Shown piece after piece: positions 45,490 to 53,899 of a stretch of 60,507 nucleotides of DNA. The number at the start of each line of letters is the position of its first letter. Within the stretch, counting starts at the first letter, position 1. The notes beneath the pieces are model-generated. The model saw only the letters and a list, made by a program, of their open reading frames with translations, searched no databases and was not told the origin of the DNA. This DNA comes from Lutibacter sp. Lineage in GTDB: Bacteria; Bacteroidota; Bacteroidia; Flavobacteriales; Flavobacteriaceae. The position numbers and the translations under genes are program-made. The DNA lies in NCBI GenBank assembly GCA_027449025.1, contig DAIDMK010000017.1, positions 1 to 60,507 on the forward strand, read 5' to 3'.

Positions 45490-45543
45490 ATGCAAGTTTA
45501 TTTTAAAATAAACTTGCATATTAAAAAAATGTGATTACATTTG
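45490..45543 (+). promoter_or_regulatory. 30-bp perfect palindrome and promoter of the metY leader
   Basis: ATGCAAGTTTATTTT (45490-45504) followed directly by its exact complement (45505-45519). A perfect -7 element TACATTTG (45536-45543) follows, and the -33 TTG (45514-45516) is inside the right arm. It is probably the operator of a sulfur or methionine regulator shared by metK and metY; the regulator is not in the window. Confidence 0.65.
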
Positions 45544-45563
45544 TGGCATTAAAAACAGAAAAA

Positions 45564-45632
45564 ATGACAATTAAATTGAACAATATGATGTGTATGATGT
45601 GTAAAATTTACGCAGAGGACCTTATTGTTTAA
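45564..45632 (+). CDS. Methionine/cysteine leader peptide 1 (attenuator)
   Basis: 22 codons: MTIKLNNMMCMMCKIYAEDL-IV. The core MMCMMC (45585-45602) would stall ribosomes when Met-tRNA or Cys-tRNA is scarce. CAGAGG (45613-45618), just after it, can pair with CCTCTG (45662-45667), the left arm of terminator 1. This gives a classic antiterminator. Confidence 0.75.
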   Translation: MTIKLNNMMCMMCKIYAEDLIV

Positions 45633-45657
45633 AATTTAATAAAATATAAAACAACTA

Positions 45658-45687
45658 AAAACCTCTGATTTTTCAGAGGTTTTTTTA
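45658..45687 (+). terminator. Attenuator terminator 1
   Basis: ACCTCTGA (45661-45668) and TCAGAGGT (45673-45680) form an 8-bp stem, 4-nt loop, extended by A/T pairs, followed by seven T. It is 25 bp after leader peptide 1. Confidence 0.85.
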
Positions 45688-45700
45688 TAAGCAAAAACAA

Positions 45701-45793
45701 ATGAACTTAAAATTCCAATTTATTAATTCTACAATTTGTTGTATGCAAATGCAAATGATGCAAAGTATCATGAAAAGATATTGCCTAAACTGA
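45701..45793 (+). CDS. Methionine/cysteine leader peptide 2 (attenuator)
   Basis: 30 codons beginning MNLKFQFINSTICC, then MQMQMMQSIMKRYCLN. Six Met codons lie in the last 16 residues, with a Cys pair before them. It follows terminator 1 and precedes terminator 2, repeating the peptide-terminator unit ahead of metY. Confidence 0.72.
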   Translation: MNLKFQFINSTICCMQMQMMQSIMKRYCLN

Positions 45794-45820
45794 TTGGAAT
45801 AAAAAAAATCAATAACGATT

Positions 45821-45865
45821 AAAGTCCCTTTGGTAATATCTAAAATCAAAGGGACTTTTTTATTT
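45821..45865 (+). terminator. Attenuator terminator 2
   Basis: AAAGTCCCTTTG (45821-45832) and CAAAGGGACTTT (45847-45858) are a perfect 12-bp stem with a 14-nt loop, followed by a T-run. It ends 33 bp before the metY start. Confidence 0.88.
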
Positions 45866-45897
45866 CAAAAAAATAATAACAAATAAAATTTAAAAAA

Positions 45898-47172
45898 ATG
45901 AGCACTCAAAAATTTTCAACTCAAGTATTACATGCCGGACATGATGTTGCTAAAAATGCAGGCACCAGGGCCGTCCCAATTTACCAAACCACTTCCTATG
46001 TTTTCAATAACTCCGACCATGCAGCCAATGTTTTTAGTCTTGCAGAAGCTGGATTTATTTATACCCGTTTAAACAATCCGACCAACGATATTTTGGAGCA
46101 ACGATTAGCTGCTCTTGAAGGTGGTATTGGCGCTGTGGTTACGGCATCAGGAACTGCCGCCATCGCAACTGCTTTGTTGGTTTTGCTGAAAGCTGGCGAC
46201 CATATTGTGGCATCCAACAGTTTATACGGCGGAACTTTTAATTTGTTTAAAGTTACTTTGCCAAGATTGGGTATTACCACCACCTTTGTAGATCCTTCCA
46301 AACCTGAAAATTTCACCAAAGCAGTCCAAGAAAATACCAAGGTATTTTTTGCCGAAAGTTTGGGAAATCCGAAACTGGACATCTTAGATTTGAAAGCGAT
46401 TTCTGCGGAAGCCAAAGCCAATAAAGTGCCTTTTATTGTCGATAATACGGTGGCAACATCTTATTTGTTGAATCCGATTGCACATGGCGCCAATATTGTG
46501 ATTCATTCTTTAACAAAATATATTTCAGGAAACGGAACCTCTCTTGGCGGTGCCATTATTGATGCGGGAACTTTTGATTGGACCAGTGGAAAATTCCCGG
46601 AATTTACGGAGCCATCGGCAGGTTATCACGGATTGGTTTACCACGATGTTTTAGGCAAAGCCGCTTTTATTGCCAAAGTGCGAATAGAAGGCTTGCGCGA
46701 TTATGGCGCTGCTTTAAGTCCGTTTAATGCATTCCAGATTATTCAGGGATTGGAAACTTTGCCAATTCGGATTAAAAAACACAGTGAAAATGCCTTGGCT
46801 TTGGCCGAATGGCTGGAAAATCAGCCGGAAGTTTCCTGGGTAAATTATCCCGGTTTGAAATCGAGCAAATATTATGAATTAGGACAAAAATATTTGCCAG
46901 AAGGACAAAGCGGCATGGTAACTTTCGGATTGAAAGGCGGATTTGAAGCAGCCAAAACAGTGGCCGATGAAACCAAATTATTCTCGCTTTTGGCAAATAT
47001 TGGCGATACCAAATCGTTGATTATTCATCCGGCAAGCACCACACACCAACAATTATCTGAGATTGAACAGGCGACGGCCGGCGTTTCAAAAGACTTAATT
47101 CGTCTTTCTGTAGGAATTGAAGATTTGGCAGATTTGAAGCAGGATTTGAAAGCAGCTTTTAGCAAAATTTAA
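45898..47172 (+). CDS. metY: O-acetylhomoserine sulfhydrylase (O-acetylhomoserine aminocarboxypropyltransferase)
   Basis: 424 residues, PLP-dependent Cys/Met metabolism family. The PLP lysine lies in IHSLTKYISGNGTSLGG, and 'FSTQVLHAGHDV', 'PIYQTTSYVF' and 'RVEGLRDYG'-like (RIEGLRDYG) segments mark the MetY branch. It makes homocysteine from O-acetylhomoserine and sulfide. It is controlled by a palindrome and two tandem leader-peptide attenuators. metX, its substrate supplier, follows on a separate transcript. Confidence 0.95.
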   Translation: MSTQKFSTQVLHAGHDVAKNAGTRAVPIYQTTSYVFNNSDHAANVFSLAEAGFIYTRLNNPTNDILEQRLAALEGGIGAVVTASGTAAIATALLVLLKAGDHIVASNSLYGGTFNLFKVTLPRLGITTTFVDPSKPENFTKAVQENTKVFFAESLGNPKLDILDLKAISAEAKANKVPFIVDNTVATSYLLNPIAHGANIVIHSLTKYISGNGTSLGGAIIDAGTFDWTSGKFPEFTEPSAGYHGLVYHDVLGKAAFIAKVRIEGLRDYGAALSPFNAFQIIQGLETLPIRIKKHSENALALAEWLENQPEVSWVNYPGLKSSKYYELGQKYLPEGQSGMVTFGLKGGFEAAKTVADETKLFSLLANIGDTKSLIIHPASTTHQQLSEIEQATAGVSKDLIRLSVGIEDLADLKQDLKAAFSKI

Positions 47173-47189
47173 GCAACAAGGATTAATTT

Positions 47190-47372
47190 GCATTTAACCG
47201 CAAAGGCAAAGAAAATACGCAAAGAGCCTAAATGAATTTTGAATGATGGATGTTGGATTTTCAATTGTTAATTGAAGCTGCATTAGGGATTGAGCGGTTT
47301 GTTTGAGCACGCCCGTTTTTACGGGCTGCGAGCCGCGAAAGCCCGGCCCGAAGGGAAATGCCCAAAATAACA
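47190..47372. repeat. Interspersed repeats between metY and the riboswitch
   Basis: A short ACCGCAAAG-type repeat (47198-47231) is followed by an element with 'TTAGGGATTG', a hairpin GCCCG-TTTTTA-CGGGC and 'GCGAAAGCCCGGCCCGAAGGG'. The second resembles the R1-R3 family with another stem. No gene is present in 47173-47458. Confidence 0.5.
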
Positions 47373-47458
47373 ATGAAAGAATATCTGTTGATTTTTTAAA
47401 CGAAATGTGGCGATTTGTTAAATTAATTAAAAGTGTTGTTTAAGAAAAATTTAATGCA

Positions 47459-47466
47459 TTAATTTG
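47459..47466 (+). promoter_or_regulatory. Promoter of the metX-thrA riboswitch transcript
   Basis: TTAATTTG followed by C is one base off TAnnTTTG. The same box and a shared AGTTCATAAAC stretch precede the second riboswitch (56484-56491), so promoter and riboswitch form a duplicated unit. Confidence 0.5.
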
Positions 47467-47495
47467 CGGTTCAGTTCATAAACGTATTGAAAAGT

Positions 47496-47593
47496 GTTAT
47501 TAAGAAAGGCAGAGGGATTAGACCCGTTGAAGCCTTAGCAACCCTTTGCCTGCAAAGAAGGTGCTAAATTCTACCAAAAATTGGATAGATAAC
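47496..47593 (+). ncRNA. SAM-I (S-box) riboswitch 1, upstream of metX
   Basis: Core 'AAGAAAGGCAGAGGGATTAG' then 'ACCCGTTGAAGCCTTAGCAA' and 'AAGAAGGTGCTAAATTC' match the SAM-I aptamer. P1 closes as GTTAT (47496-47500) with ATAAC (47589-47593). TTAAGAAAGGCA (47500-47511) is perfectly complementary to TGCCTTTCTTAA (47621-47632) downstream, a likely alternative pairing that competes with P1/P2. SAM would repress metX-thrA. Confidence 0.9.
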
Positions 47594-47693
47594 AAACCGA
47601 AATTACTTCCTGTGATTTTTTGCCTTTCTTAAATAATGCTATCAGTTAATGCCAGTCAAAAATTTTGTTTTTGGCCATTTTAAAATAGTATTG

Positions 47694-48668
47694 ATGAATT
47701 TATTAAAACACATAACGGTACCTAATTTTACTTCCGAAGAAGGAAAAATAATCGCTGATATTAAGCTTTCTTACCAATTGTTTGGGCGAGAATTGCATAC
47801 GGCGCCAGTGGTGTTAATCAACCATGCCTTAACAGGAAACTCTGATGTGGCTGGTGAAAATGGCTGGTGGAAAAGCATTGTGGGCGACTCAAAATTAATT
47901 GACACCACAAAATATACGGTACTGGCTTTTGACATTCCCGGAAATGGCTATAAAACAACAGAAATTTTATTTGAATATGATGTGTTTTCTGCAAGAGACA
48001 TCGCGAAACTTTTCGGGTTGGCAACACAACAATTGCAAATTTCAACATTGTATGCTGCTATTGGAAGTTCTTTGGGTGGTGGAATTGCTTGGGAAATGGC
48101 AATTTTGTTCCCCGATTTGATTGAGAATTTAATTCCGGTTGCATCAGACTGGAAGGCATCAGACTGGGTTTTAGGGCATAACAAAGTGCAGTTTCAAATT
48201 TTGGAAAATTCAAAAAAGCCTTTGCATGATGCACGCATGATGGCCATGCTTTTTTACCGAAGTCCGGCCTCATTTCAATCGCGTTTTAACCGAACGGTGA
48301 ACAGCAATTTAGGTATCTACAATATTGAAAGCTGGCTGCTGCATCACGGCGAAAAACTGGAAGGCCGTTTTACGCTGCACGCCTATAAAGTAATGACACA
48401 TTTGTTGAGCACTGTGGATATTTCAAAAGAATTTGACAGTGTTGAAGGAGCTTTTGAACAATTAAAATCGAAGGTGATTATGATAGGAATCGACTCTGAT
48501 TTGTTTTTTGTTGCAGAAGATAATAAGGAAACCGCAAGACTATTGCGTAAAAAAAATAAGGAAGTTGATTATAAAGAAATCAAATCTATTCACGGTCACG
48601 ATGCTTTTTTAATTGAATTTGAACAATTGGTGGAAGCTTTGCGTGACGTTTTTAAATATAAATTATGA
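47694..48668 (+). CDS. metX: Homoserine O-acetyltransferase-like alpha/beta hydrolase
   Basis: 324 residues from the ATG at 47694, which gives the typical family start (MNLLKHITVPNFTSEEGK); an in-frame ATG at 47649 would add 15 atypical residues. Ser nucleophile in IGSSLGGGIAWEMA, 'NHALTGNSDVAG' near the N-terminus and catalytic His in HGHDAFLIEF. It acetylates homoserine for MetY. It overlaps thrA by 4 bp and lies behind a SAM-I riboswitch. Confidence 0.88.
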   Translation: MNLLKHITVPNFTSEEGKIIADIKLSYQLFGRELHTAPVVLINHALTGNSDVAGENGWWKSIVGDSKLIDTTKYTVLAFDIPGNGYKTTEILFEYDVFSARDIAKLFGLATQQLQISTLYAAIGSSLGGGIAWEMAILFPDLIENLIPVASDWKASDWVLGHNKVQFQILENSKKPLHDARMMAMLFYRSPASFQSRFNRTVNSNLGIYNIESWLLHHGEKLEGRFTLHAYKVMTHLLSTVDISKEFDSVEGAFEQLKSKVIMIGIDSDLFFVAEDNKETARLLRKKNKEVDYKEIKSIHGHDAFLIEFEQLVEALRDVFKYKL

Positions 48669-51085
48669 TTGTTGTAAAATTTGGAGGAAAATCATTGGCC
48701 AACGGAAAAGGTTTGAAACAAACTTTGGCCATTGTTGAAAATAAAATAAAAAATGGAGAAAAAATTGCCATTGTAGTTTCTGCACGAGGAGAAACTACGG
48801 ATCAGCTGGAGTCAATTTTAGAAAAGTCGAAAAACGATTTGCCTTATCTTGAGGCGTTCGAGACGCTAAAAAAATACCAATTGGGAACGGAAGAAGACCT
48901 TGACTTATCGGCAGAATTTAAATTGCTCGAAGAAATTTACAGGGGTGTTAATTTATTGGGTGATTACAGTGAAAAAGTGAAAGATCAGGTGCTTTCGCAA
49001 GGAGAAATTCTTTCCGGAAAATTCATTGTTCATTTGTTGAATAAAAAAGGCATCAAAGCCAATTTTGCCGATGCAAGAACTTTGATAAAAACCAACAATC
49101 AATTCGGAAAAGCATTGCCATTTGAATCGGTTTCCGAAGAAAATGTTGTTGCGCATTTTCAAAAGCACAACGGCGATACCATTCAGGTAATTACCGGATT
49201 TATTGGGTCAAACTTGCAAGGCGAAACCACTACGTTGGGACGAAACGGCAGCAATTATACGGCGTCATTAATCGCCAATTATTTGAATGCCAAAGAGCTT
49301 CAGAATTATACGCATGTGAACGGAATTTATACAGCCAATCCAGATTTGGTGGAAAATTCCCAAATAATTGAAAAACTCAGTTATCAGGAAGCCAATGAAA
49401 TGGCAAATTTTGGTGCGAATATACTGCATGCAAAAACCATCATTCCTTTAATTGAAAAAAATATCCCTTTGCGCATTTTAAATACTTTTGATGCTGAAAA
49501 TAAAGGAACATTAATCGGTTTTGAAACCGAACAAGGCGGCATAAAATCATTGACAGTTCAGGGTGATGTGGCTTTGGTGAATTTAATCGGGCGCGGATTG
49601 TTGGGAAAAGTTGGGGTGGACGGACGAATTTTTACGGCCTTGGCAAAAGAAAATATTAGCGTAAGCATTATTTCACAAGGATCATCCGAACGTGGAATTG
49701 GGTTTATTGTGGATGCCAAAAACGGCTATAAAGCCAAAAATGTTTTGGAAAATGAGTTCAAAAATGAATTTCACACCAAAGACATCAGCCAAATTTACGT
49801 GACTGAAAACGTGTCTGTGATTTCCATTATCGGCCAAAGTTTGGAATCATTTAATGAACCTTATGGGGCTTTGATAAAAAATCGTATAAAGCCAATTTTA
49901 ATTAACAATACGGTGACTGGTGCCAATGTTTGTTTGGTGGTCAAAAAATCGGATTTGAATAAAGCGGTGAACGTGATTCACAGTGAAATCTTCGGAATTT
50001 CAAAACGGATTAACATTGCCGTTTTTGGGAAAGGATTGGTGGGCGGAACCTTAATTGACCAAATTCTAAAAAGTCAACAAAATATTCTAAAACGAAAAAA
50101 CATCCAGCTTAATATTTTTGCGGTGGCCAATTCCTCTAAAGTTTTGTTCGATAAAAACGGAATTTTAGAAAATTGGGCGCAGGAATTTGAACAAAATGCG
50201 CTTCAAAATTATACCATAAAAGACATAATTGACTTTGCTGAAAAACATCATTTAGAAAATTTAATTGCAGTGGACAATACCGCTTGTGCGCAATTTGTAG
50301 ACAATTATATGGTTTTGGCAACAAACGGTTTCGATTTAATCTCTTCCAACAAAATAGCCAATACCAAGTCGTATGCGTTTTACAAATCGCTCCGACAAAC
50401 CTTAAAAGATAACAAGAAAAAATATTTATACGAAACCAATGTGGGTGCAGGATTGCCATTGATTGACACTATTAAATTGTTGCATGATTCAGGTGAAAAT
50501 ATCACTGGTATAAGAGGTGTTTTTTCGGGTTCGTTGAGTTATTTGTTTAACACTTTTTCGGTTGAAGATCGTTTGTTTAGCGATGTGTTGCAGGAGGCCA
50601 TTAACCAAGGTTTTACTGAACCTGATCCACGAGAGGATTTATGCGGAAATGATGTAGGAAGAAAATTACTGATTTTGGCAAGGGAACTCGATTTGCAAAA
50701 TGAACTTACCGACGTGATGATTGAAAATTTAATTCCGGAAAATTTGAGAACAGGGGCGGCGGATTCATTTTTGAAAAGATTGGAGGAAATGAATGCGCAT
50801 TTTCAGAAAATTAAAGACGATCAAAAGCCAAATCACGTATTGCGTTATATTGGAGAAATCTCTGGCGATTTGCAACAGGATAAAGGAATATTAGAAGTGA
50901 AATTGGTTTCGGTGCCAAGCAATAGCGCACTCGGACAAATAAAAGGTGCCGATGCTATTTTTGAAATATATACAGAATCTTATGGTGAAAAGCCACTGGT
51001 AATTCAGGGCGCAGGTGCCGGAGCAGCTGTTACCGCGCGTGGCGTTTTTGGAGATATTTTGAGATTGACGGATAAAAATTTGTAG
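48665..51085 (+). CDS. thrA: Bifunctional aspartate kinase/homoserine dehydrogenase I
   Basis: 806 residues. N-terminal aspartokinase ('VVKFGGKSLANG', 'GRNGSNYTASLIANYL'), central ACT-type regulatory region (~300-455), C-terminal homoserine dehydrogenase ('INIAVFGKGLVGGTLIDQIL', 'ETNVGAGLPLIDTIK', 'GSLSYLFNTF'). It supplies homoserine to MetX. It overlaps metX by ATGA and is under the same SAM-I riboswitch. Its TAG stop is part of a GTAGGGACAGG repeat. Confidence 0.95.
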   Translation: MIVVKFGGKSLANGKGLKQTLAIVENKIKNGEKIAIVVSARGETTDQLESILEKSKNDLPYLEAFETLKKYQLGTEEDLDLSAEFKLLEEIYRGVNLLGDYSEKVKDQVLSQGEILSGKFIVHLLNKKGIKANFADARTLIKTNNQFGKALPFESVSEENVVAHFQKHNGDTIQVITGFIGSNLQGETTTLGRNGSNYTASLIANYLNAKELQNYTHVNGIYTANPDLVENSQIIEKLSYQEANEMANFGANILHAKTIIPLIEKNIPLRILNTFDAENKGTLIGFETEQGGIKSLTVQGDVALVNLIGRGLLGKVGVDGRIFTALAKENISVSIISQGSSERGIGFIVDAKNGYKAKNVLENEFKNEFHTKDISQIYVTENVSVISIIGQSLESFNEPYGALIKNRIKPILINNTVTGANVCLVVKKSDLNKAVNVIHSEIFGISKRINIAVFGKGLVGGTLIDQILKSQQNILKRKNIQLNIFAVANSSKVLFDKNGILENWAQEFEQNALQNYTIKDIIDFAEKHHLENLIAVDNTACAQFVDNYMVLATNGFDLISSNKIANTKSYAFYKSLRQTLKDNKKKYLYETNVGAGLPLIDTIKLLHDSGENITGIRGVFSGSLSYLFNTFSVEDRLFSDVLQEAINQGFTEPDPREDLCGNDVGRKLLILARELDLQNELTDVMIENLIPENLRTGAADSFLKRLEEMNAHFQKIKDDQKPNHVLRYIGEISGDLQQDKGILEVKLVSVPSNSALGQIKGADAIFEIYTESYGEKPLVIQGAGAGAAVTARGVFGDILRLTDKNL

Positions 51086-51143
51086 GGACAGGTTGCGACC
51101 TCTTCCTAGTAGGGACAGGTAGCGACCTGTCCCTACAGCATTT
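51082..51143. repeat. GTAGGGACAGGT repeat with perfect hairpin at the thrA stop
   Basis: Two direct copies of GTAGGGACAGGT, the second forming a perfect 12-bp hairpin with ACCTGTCCCTAC (51109-51120 / 51125-51136). The first copy includes the thrA TAG stop. It probably acts as transcript end or mRNA stabiliser. A related copy occurs at the metH N-terminal gene stop (57875). Confidence 0.65.
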
Positions 51144-51270
51144 TATGATTAAAAGCAAGAGGAAATTATAATAATTAATCCAAGCATAAAGATTTTAAAT
51201 CACAAATTCTGCAAAGGAAATACGTAAGGCGTGTTAAAAAATATTTAATTATTAATTACTCATTTATTTT

Positions 51271-51369
51271 GCGTTAGGGGTTGAAACGAAAATCCTTTTT
51301 AGCTATTTTTCATAGCTAAAAAGATTGTAGTGAAAAACCCGCCCCCGCCAGTTGGCGGGGAGAACGCCC
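51271..51369. repeat. Structured interspersed repeat R3 (inverted copy, AGCTAT stem)
   Basis: It reads 'GCGTTAGGGGTTG', 'ATCCTTTTT', hairpin AGCTAT-ttttc-ATAGCT, 'AAAAAGATTGTAGTGAAAAA', 'CCCGCC' and a second hairpin CCCCGCC-agtt-GGCGGGG. It is the reverse orientation of R1/R2, with a wholly different inner stem. No gene lies in 51086-51456. Confidence 0.55.
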
Positions 51370-51456
51370 AAAATTAAAATTTACAATATATTTAAATAAA
51401 TGTTAAATTAAACCAATCAATTAGCCTATTGAATTGGTAGAGTATTGAAAAATATG

Positions 51457-51464
51457 TACTTTTG
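51457..51464 (+). promoter_or_regulatory. Promoter of the sulfate-assimilation operon
   Basis: TACTTTTG matches the -7 element exactly. The transcript would start near 51470, which rules out translation from the TTG at 51462 and fixes the first gene's start at 51498. Confidence 0.65.
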
Positions 51465-51497
51465 TTCCCAATAAAAAGAATAGAACACACAATAAAT

Positions 51498-51767
51498 ATG
51501 ATAATAGATCAAATTTTGACTTCATCCAAAGAAACTCAGGAAAAAGGTTTTGAGTCTGACATAAAATCGGAAAAGCCTATTCGCAGCATTGTTAAAGCAA
51601 TAAGTTGGAGGATAGTGGGGACTGTTGACACAATTATTATTTCTTGGTTTATTACGGGAGAACTTACTATGGCACTTTCGATAGGATCCATTGAGGTAAT
51701 TACAAAAATGGTGCTATATTATGGACATGAACGGATTTGGAATTTAGTTAAATGGAGAAAGCAATGA
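51498..51767 (+). CDS. DUF2061 membrane protein, sulfur-operon type
   Basis: 89 residues from the ATG at 51498. 'RSIVKAISWRIVGTVDTIII' is the DUF2061 signature, with one or two membrane helices following. Its stop overlaps the cysH start (ATGA), so it is translated with cysH. DUF2061 proteins recur in sulfate-assimilation operons, and a role in sulfate or sulfite handling is assumed, not shown. Confidence 0.85.
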   Translation: MIIDQILTSSKETQEKGFESDIKSEKPIRSIVKAISWRIVGTVDTIIISWFITGELTMALSIGSIEVITKMVLYYGHERIWNLVKWRKQ

Positions 51768-52381
51768 GAAATTTAGACTTAGTAAAAATAAATAAAGAGC
51801 TTGAGAATAAATCGCCCATCGAAATTATTTCCTGGGCAATTGGCATTGCTAAAAACCCTGTGGTTACCACAAATTTCAGGCCTTATGAAGTAGCTATTTT
51901 ATATGCTTGTACCGAAGTTAAAAAAGATTTAAGGGTAATTTGGTGTGATACGGGCTATAATACGCCCCAAACCTATAAACATGCCAATGATTTAATTGAA
52001 AGATTAGATTTAAATGTATATTTATATGTTCCAAAACAAACTGTAGGACATAGAAATGTGACCATGGGAATTCCGCAAATAGAAGATCCAATGCATCATA
52101 TTTTTACAGAACAAGTAAAATTGGAACCGTTTAATAGAGCAATGGATGAGCATAAACCTGATGTTTGGTTTACCAATTTAAGAAGCGGTCAAACGGCTTT
52201 TAGAGACAGTATTGATATTGTTTCAATTAGCAAAGACGGTGTTTTAAAGGTGAGCCCTTTTTATCATTGGACAGATGAACAGCTAGATAATTATTTAAAA
52301 TTATACCAATTGCCAAACGAATTCACGTATTTTGATCCAACAAAAGTATTAGAAAACCGCGAATGCGGTTTGCACTCTTAA
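51764..52381 (+). CDS. cysH: Phosphoadenylyl-sulfate reductase (thioredoxin-type)
   Basis: 205 residues from the ATG at 51764, chosen for the 4-bp overlap with the upstream gene. PP-loop-type fold with 'IWCDTGYNTPQTY' and the catalytic C-terminal ECGLHS. The two Cys-Cys pairs of [4Fe-4S] APS reductases are absent, so PAPS is the expected substrate. No APS kinase (cysC) is seen in this window. It produces sulfite. Confidence 0.88.
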   Translation: MRNLDLVKINKELENKSPIEIISWAIGIAKNPVVTTNFRPYEVAILYACTEVKKDLRVIWCDTGYNTPQTYKHANDLIERLDLNVYLYVPKQTVGHRNVTMGIPQIEDPMHHIFTEQVKLEPFNRAMDEHKPDVWFTNLRSGQTAFRDSIDIVSISKDGVLKVSPFYHWTDEQLDNYLKLYQLPNEFTYFDPTKVLENRECGLHS

Positions 52382-52391
52382 AAATTATAGA

Positions 52392-53291
52392 ATGACAGAG
52401 AAATTATTAATAAATGCACTGGAAAATGAAGCAATTTATATTTTTAGGGAAGTTGCCGCACAATTTGAAAAACCGGTATTGTTATTTTCGGGAGGAAAGG
52501 ACTCGATAACGCTGGTTCGTCTGGCTCAAAAAGCTTTTTATCCTGCAAAAATTCCTTTTCCTTTAATGCATATCGATACCGGACATAATTTTCCGGAAAC
52601 CATAGCCTTTCGCGATAAACTGGTTGCAGAATTGGGCTTGGAATTGATTGTTAGAAATGTTCAGGATAGCATTGACCAAGGAAAAGTCAAGGAAGAATCG
52701 GGCAGATACTCTAGCCGAAATGTGTTGCAAACAACCACTTTGTTAGACGCAATTGAAGAATTTAAATTCGATGCCTGTATTGGCGGCGCAAGAAGAGACG
52801 AAGAAAAAGCCAGAGCAAAAGAACGTATTTTTTCAGTTCGTGATGATTTTGGACAGTGGGATGAAAAAAATCAGCGTCCGGAATTGTTTGATATGTTGAA
52901 TGGACAAATACAAATCGGACAAAATGTACGTGTTTTCCCTATTTCAAACTGGACAGAATTAGATGTGTGGACTTATATTGAAAATGAGGATTTGGAAATT
53001 CCGTCCATTTATTTTGCACATAAACGTGAGATATTTATGAGAGACGGACTTATTTGGTCGGCTTCAGAACATGTGTTTAAAGATGATGAGGAAGAAGTTG
53101 AGGAACGAATGGTTCGTTTTAGAACAGTTGGAGATATGAGTTGTACCGCCGCAGTGGATTCTTATGCTGCAACAATTAGTGAAGTGGTTGCAGAAATTAG
53201 GGAGTCCAGTATTTCTGAGCGTGGTGCCAGAATTGACGACAAGCGCTCTGAAGCCGCCATGGAAAAAAGAAAACAACAAGGGTATTTTTAA
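52392..53291 (+). CDS. cysD: Sulfate adenylyltransferase subunit 2
   Basis: 299 residues. The PP-loop 'PVLLFSGGKDSITLVRLAQK', 'PLMHIDTGHNFPET' and the C-terminal 'AAMEKRKQQGYF' are CysD signatures. With CysN it forms APS from sulfate and ATP, powered by GTP hydrolysis. It lies 10 bp after cysH; the partner gene cysN is 770 bp away, split off by a repeat-rich region. Confidence 0.96.
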   Translation: MTEKLLINALENEAIYIFREVAAQFEKPVLLFSGGKDSITLVRLAQKAFYPAKIPFPLMHIDTGHNFPETIAFRDKLVAELGLELIVRNVQDSIDQGKVKEESGRYSSRNVLQTTTLLDAIEEFKFDACIGGARRDEEKARAKERIFSVRDDFGQWDEKNQRPELFDMLNGQIQIGQNVRVFPISNWTELDVWTYIENEDLEIPSIYFAHKREIFMRDGLIWSASEHVFKDDEEEVEERMVRFRTVGDMSCTAAVDSYAATISEVVAEIRESSISERGARIDDKRSEAAMEKRKQQGYF

Positions 53292-53299
53292 GCAGGCCC

Positions 53300-53385
53300 C
53301 CTAACCCCCGAAGGGGGAACAGAGCGTAAAGAAAACAGCCAGTGGCTGTTTTTAGCGATAGGGCTAGCTGGCGCGAAGGGCTTTT
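53300..53385. repeat. Covarying hairpin repeat, copy 1
   Basis: Flanks 'CAGAGCGTAAAGAAAA' and 'TTTTTAGCGATAGGGCTAGC' enclose the stem AAACAGCC-agt-GGCTGTTT (53332-53350). Same flanks as copy 2 but a different, fully complementary stem. Confidence 0.65.
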
Positions 53386-53614
53386 ATAGTTAGATATTAA
53401 ATATTAAAAGTTAAAAGTTCAAAGTCAAAAGCTGAAAGCTCAAAGTAAATTGAGATGTGAGACGTGAGAAATGCAAGTATTAATTTAAGTTCTAAACATA
53501 AACTGAAAACGAATCAAAGAAGCCCGTCATATGATGTTTTTCGTTGTAAAATAGGTGATTTTTTTAGCGTTGGCTGAGGAAGCAACCCAAAGAGCCTCGC
53601 GGCAGGAGAAGCAG

Positions 53615-53695
53615 GGCAAAGGGGACAGAGCGTAAAGAAAATGTCCGGTGGACATTTTTAGCGATGGGCCAGCTGGTGCGCGGGAAAAATACATT
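53615..53695. repeat. Covarying hairpin repeat, copy 2
   Basis: Flanks 'ACAGAGCGTAAAGAAAA' and 'TTTTTAGCGATGGGCCAGC' enclose the stem AAAATGTCC-ggt-GGACATTTT (53638-53658). Three stem pairs differ from copy 1, each with the compensating change. Confidence 0.65.
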
Positions 53696-53899
53696 TTACA
53701 GAAAAAGATCATCAGACTAGATTTTTTGTTTACATCACGAATTTTATTTTTATTAAGCGTTCGTGAAACCTTTAGGTTCAACGTAGATAATCTCAAAAAG
53801 TCGATTTCTTTTTCATCAATGGAAAAAGAAAAATACGTCATTGTGAGACAGTGCGTTAAAAAATCGAAGATTCACGAACAACTATTAATATAAATAATT

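Noticed and set aside
53648-53893. An 81-codon open frame on the plus strand between cysD and cysN
   Set aside because: It starts inside a hairpin repeat, has no family resemblance, and the region is made of repeat sequence; it is most likely fortuitous.
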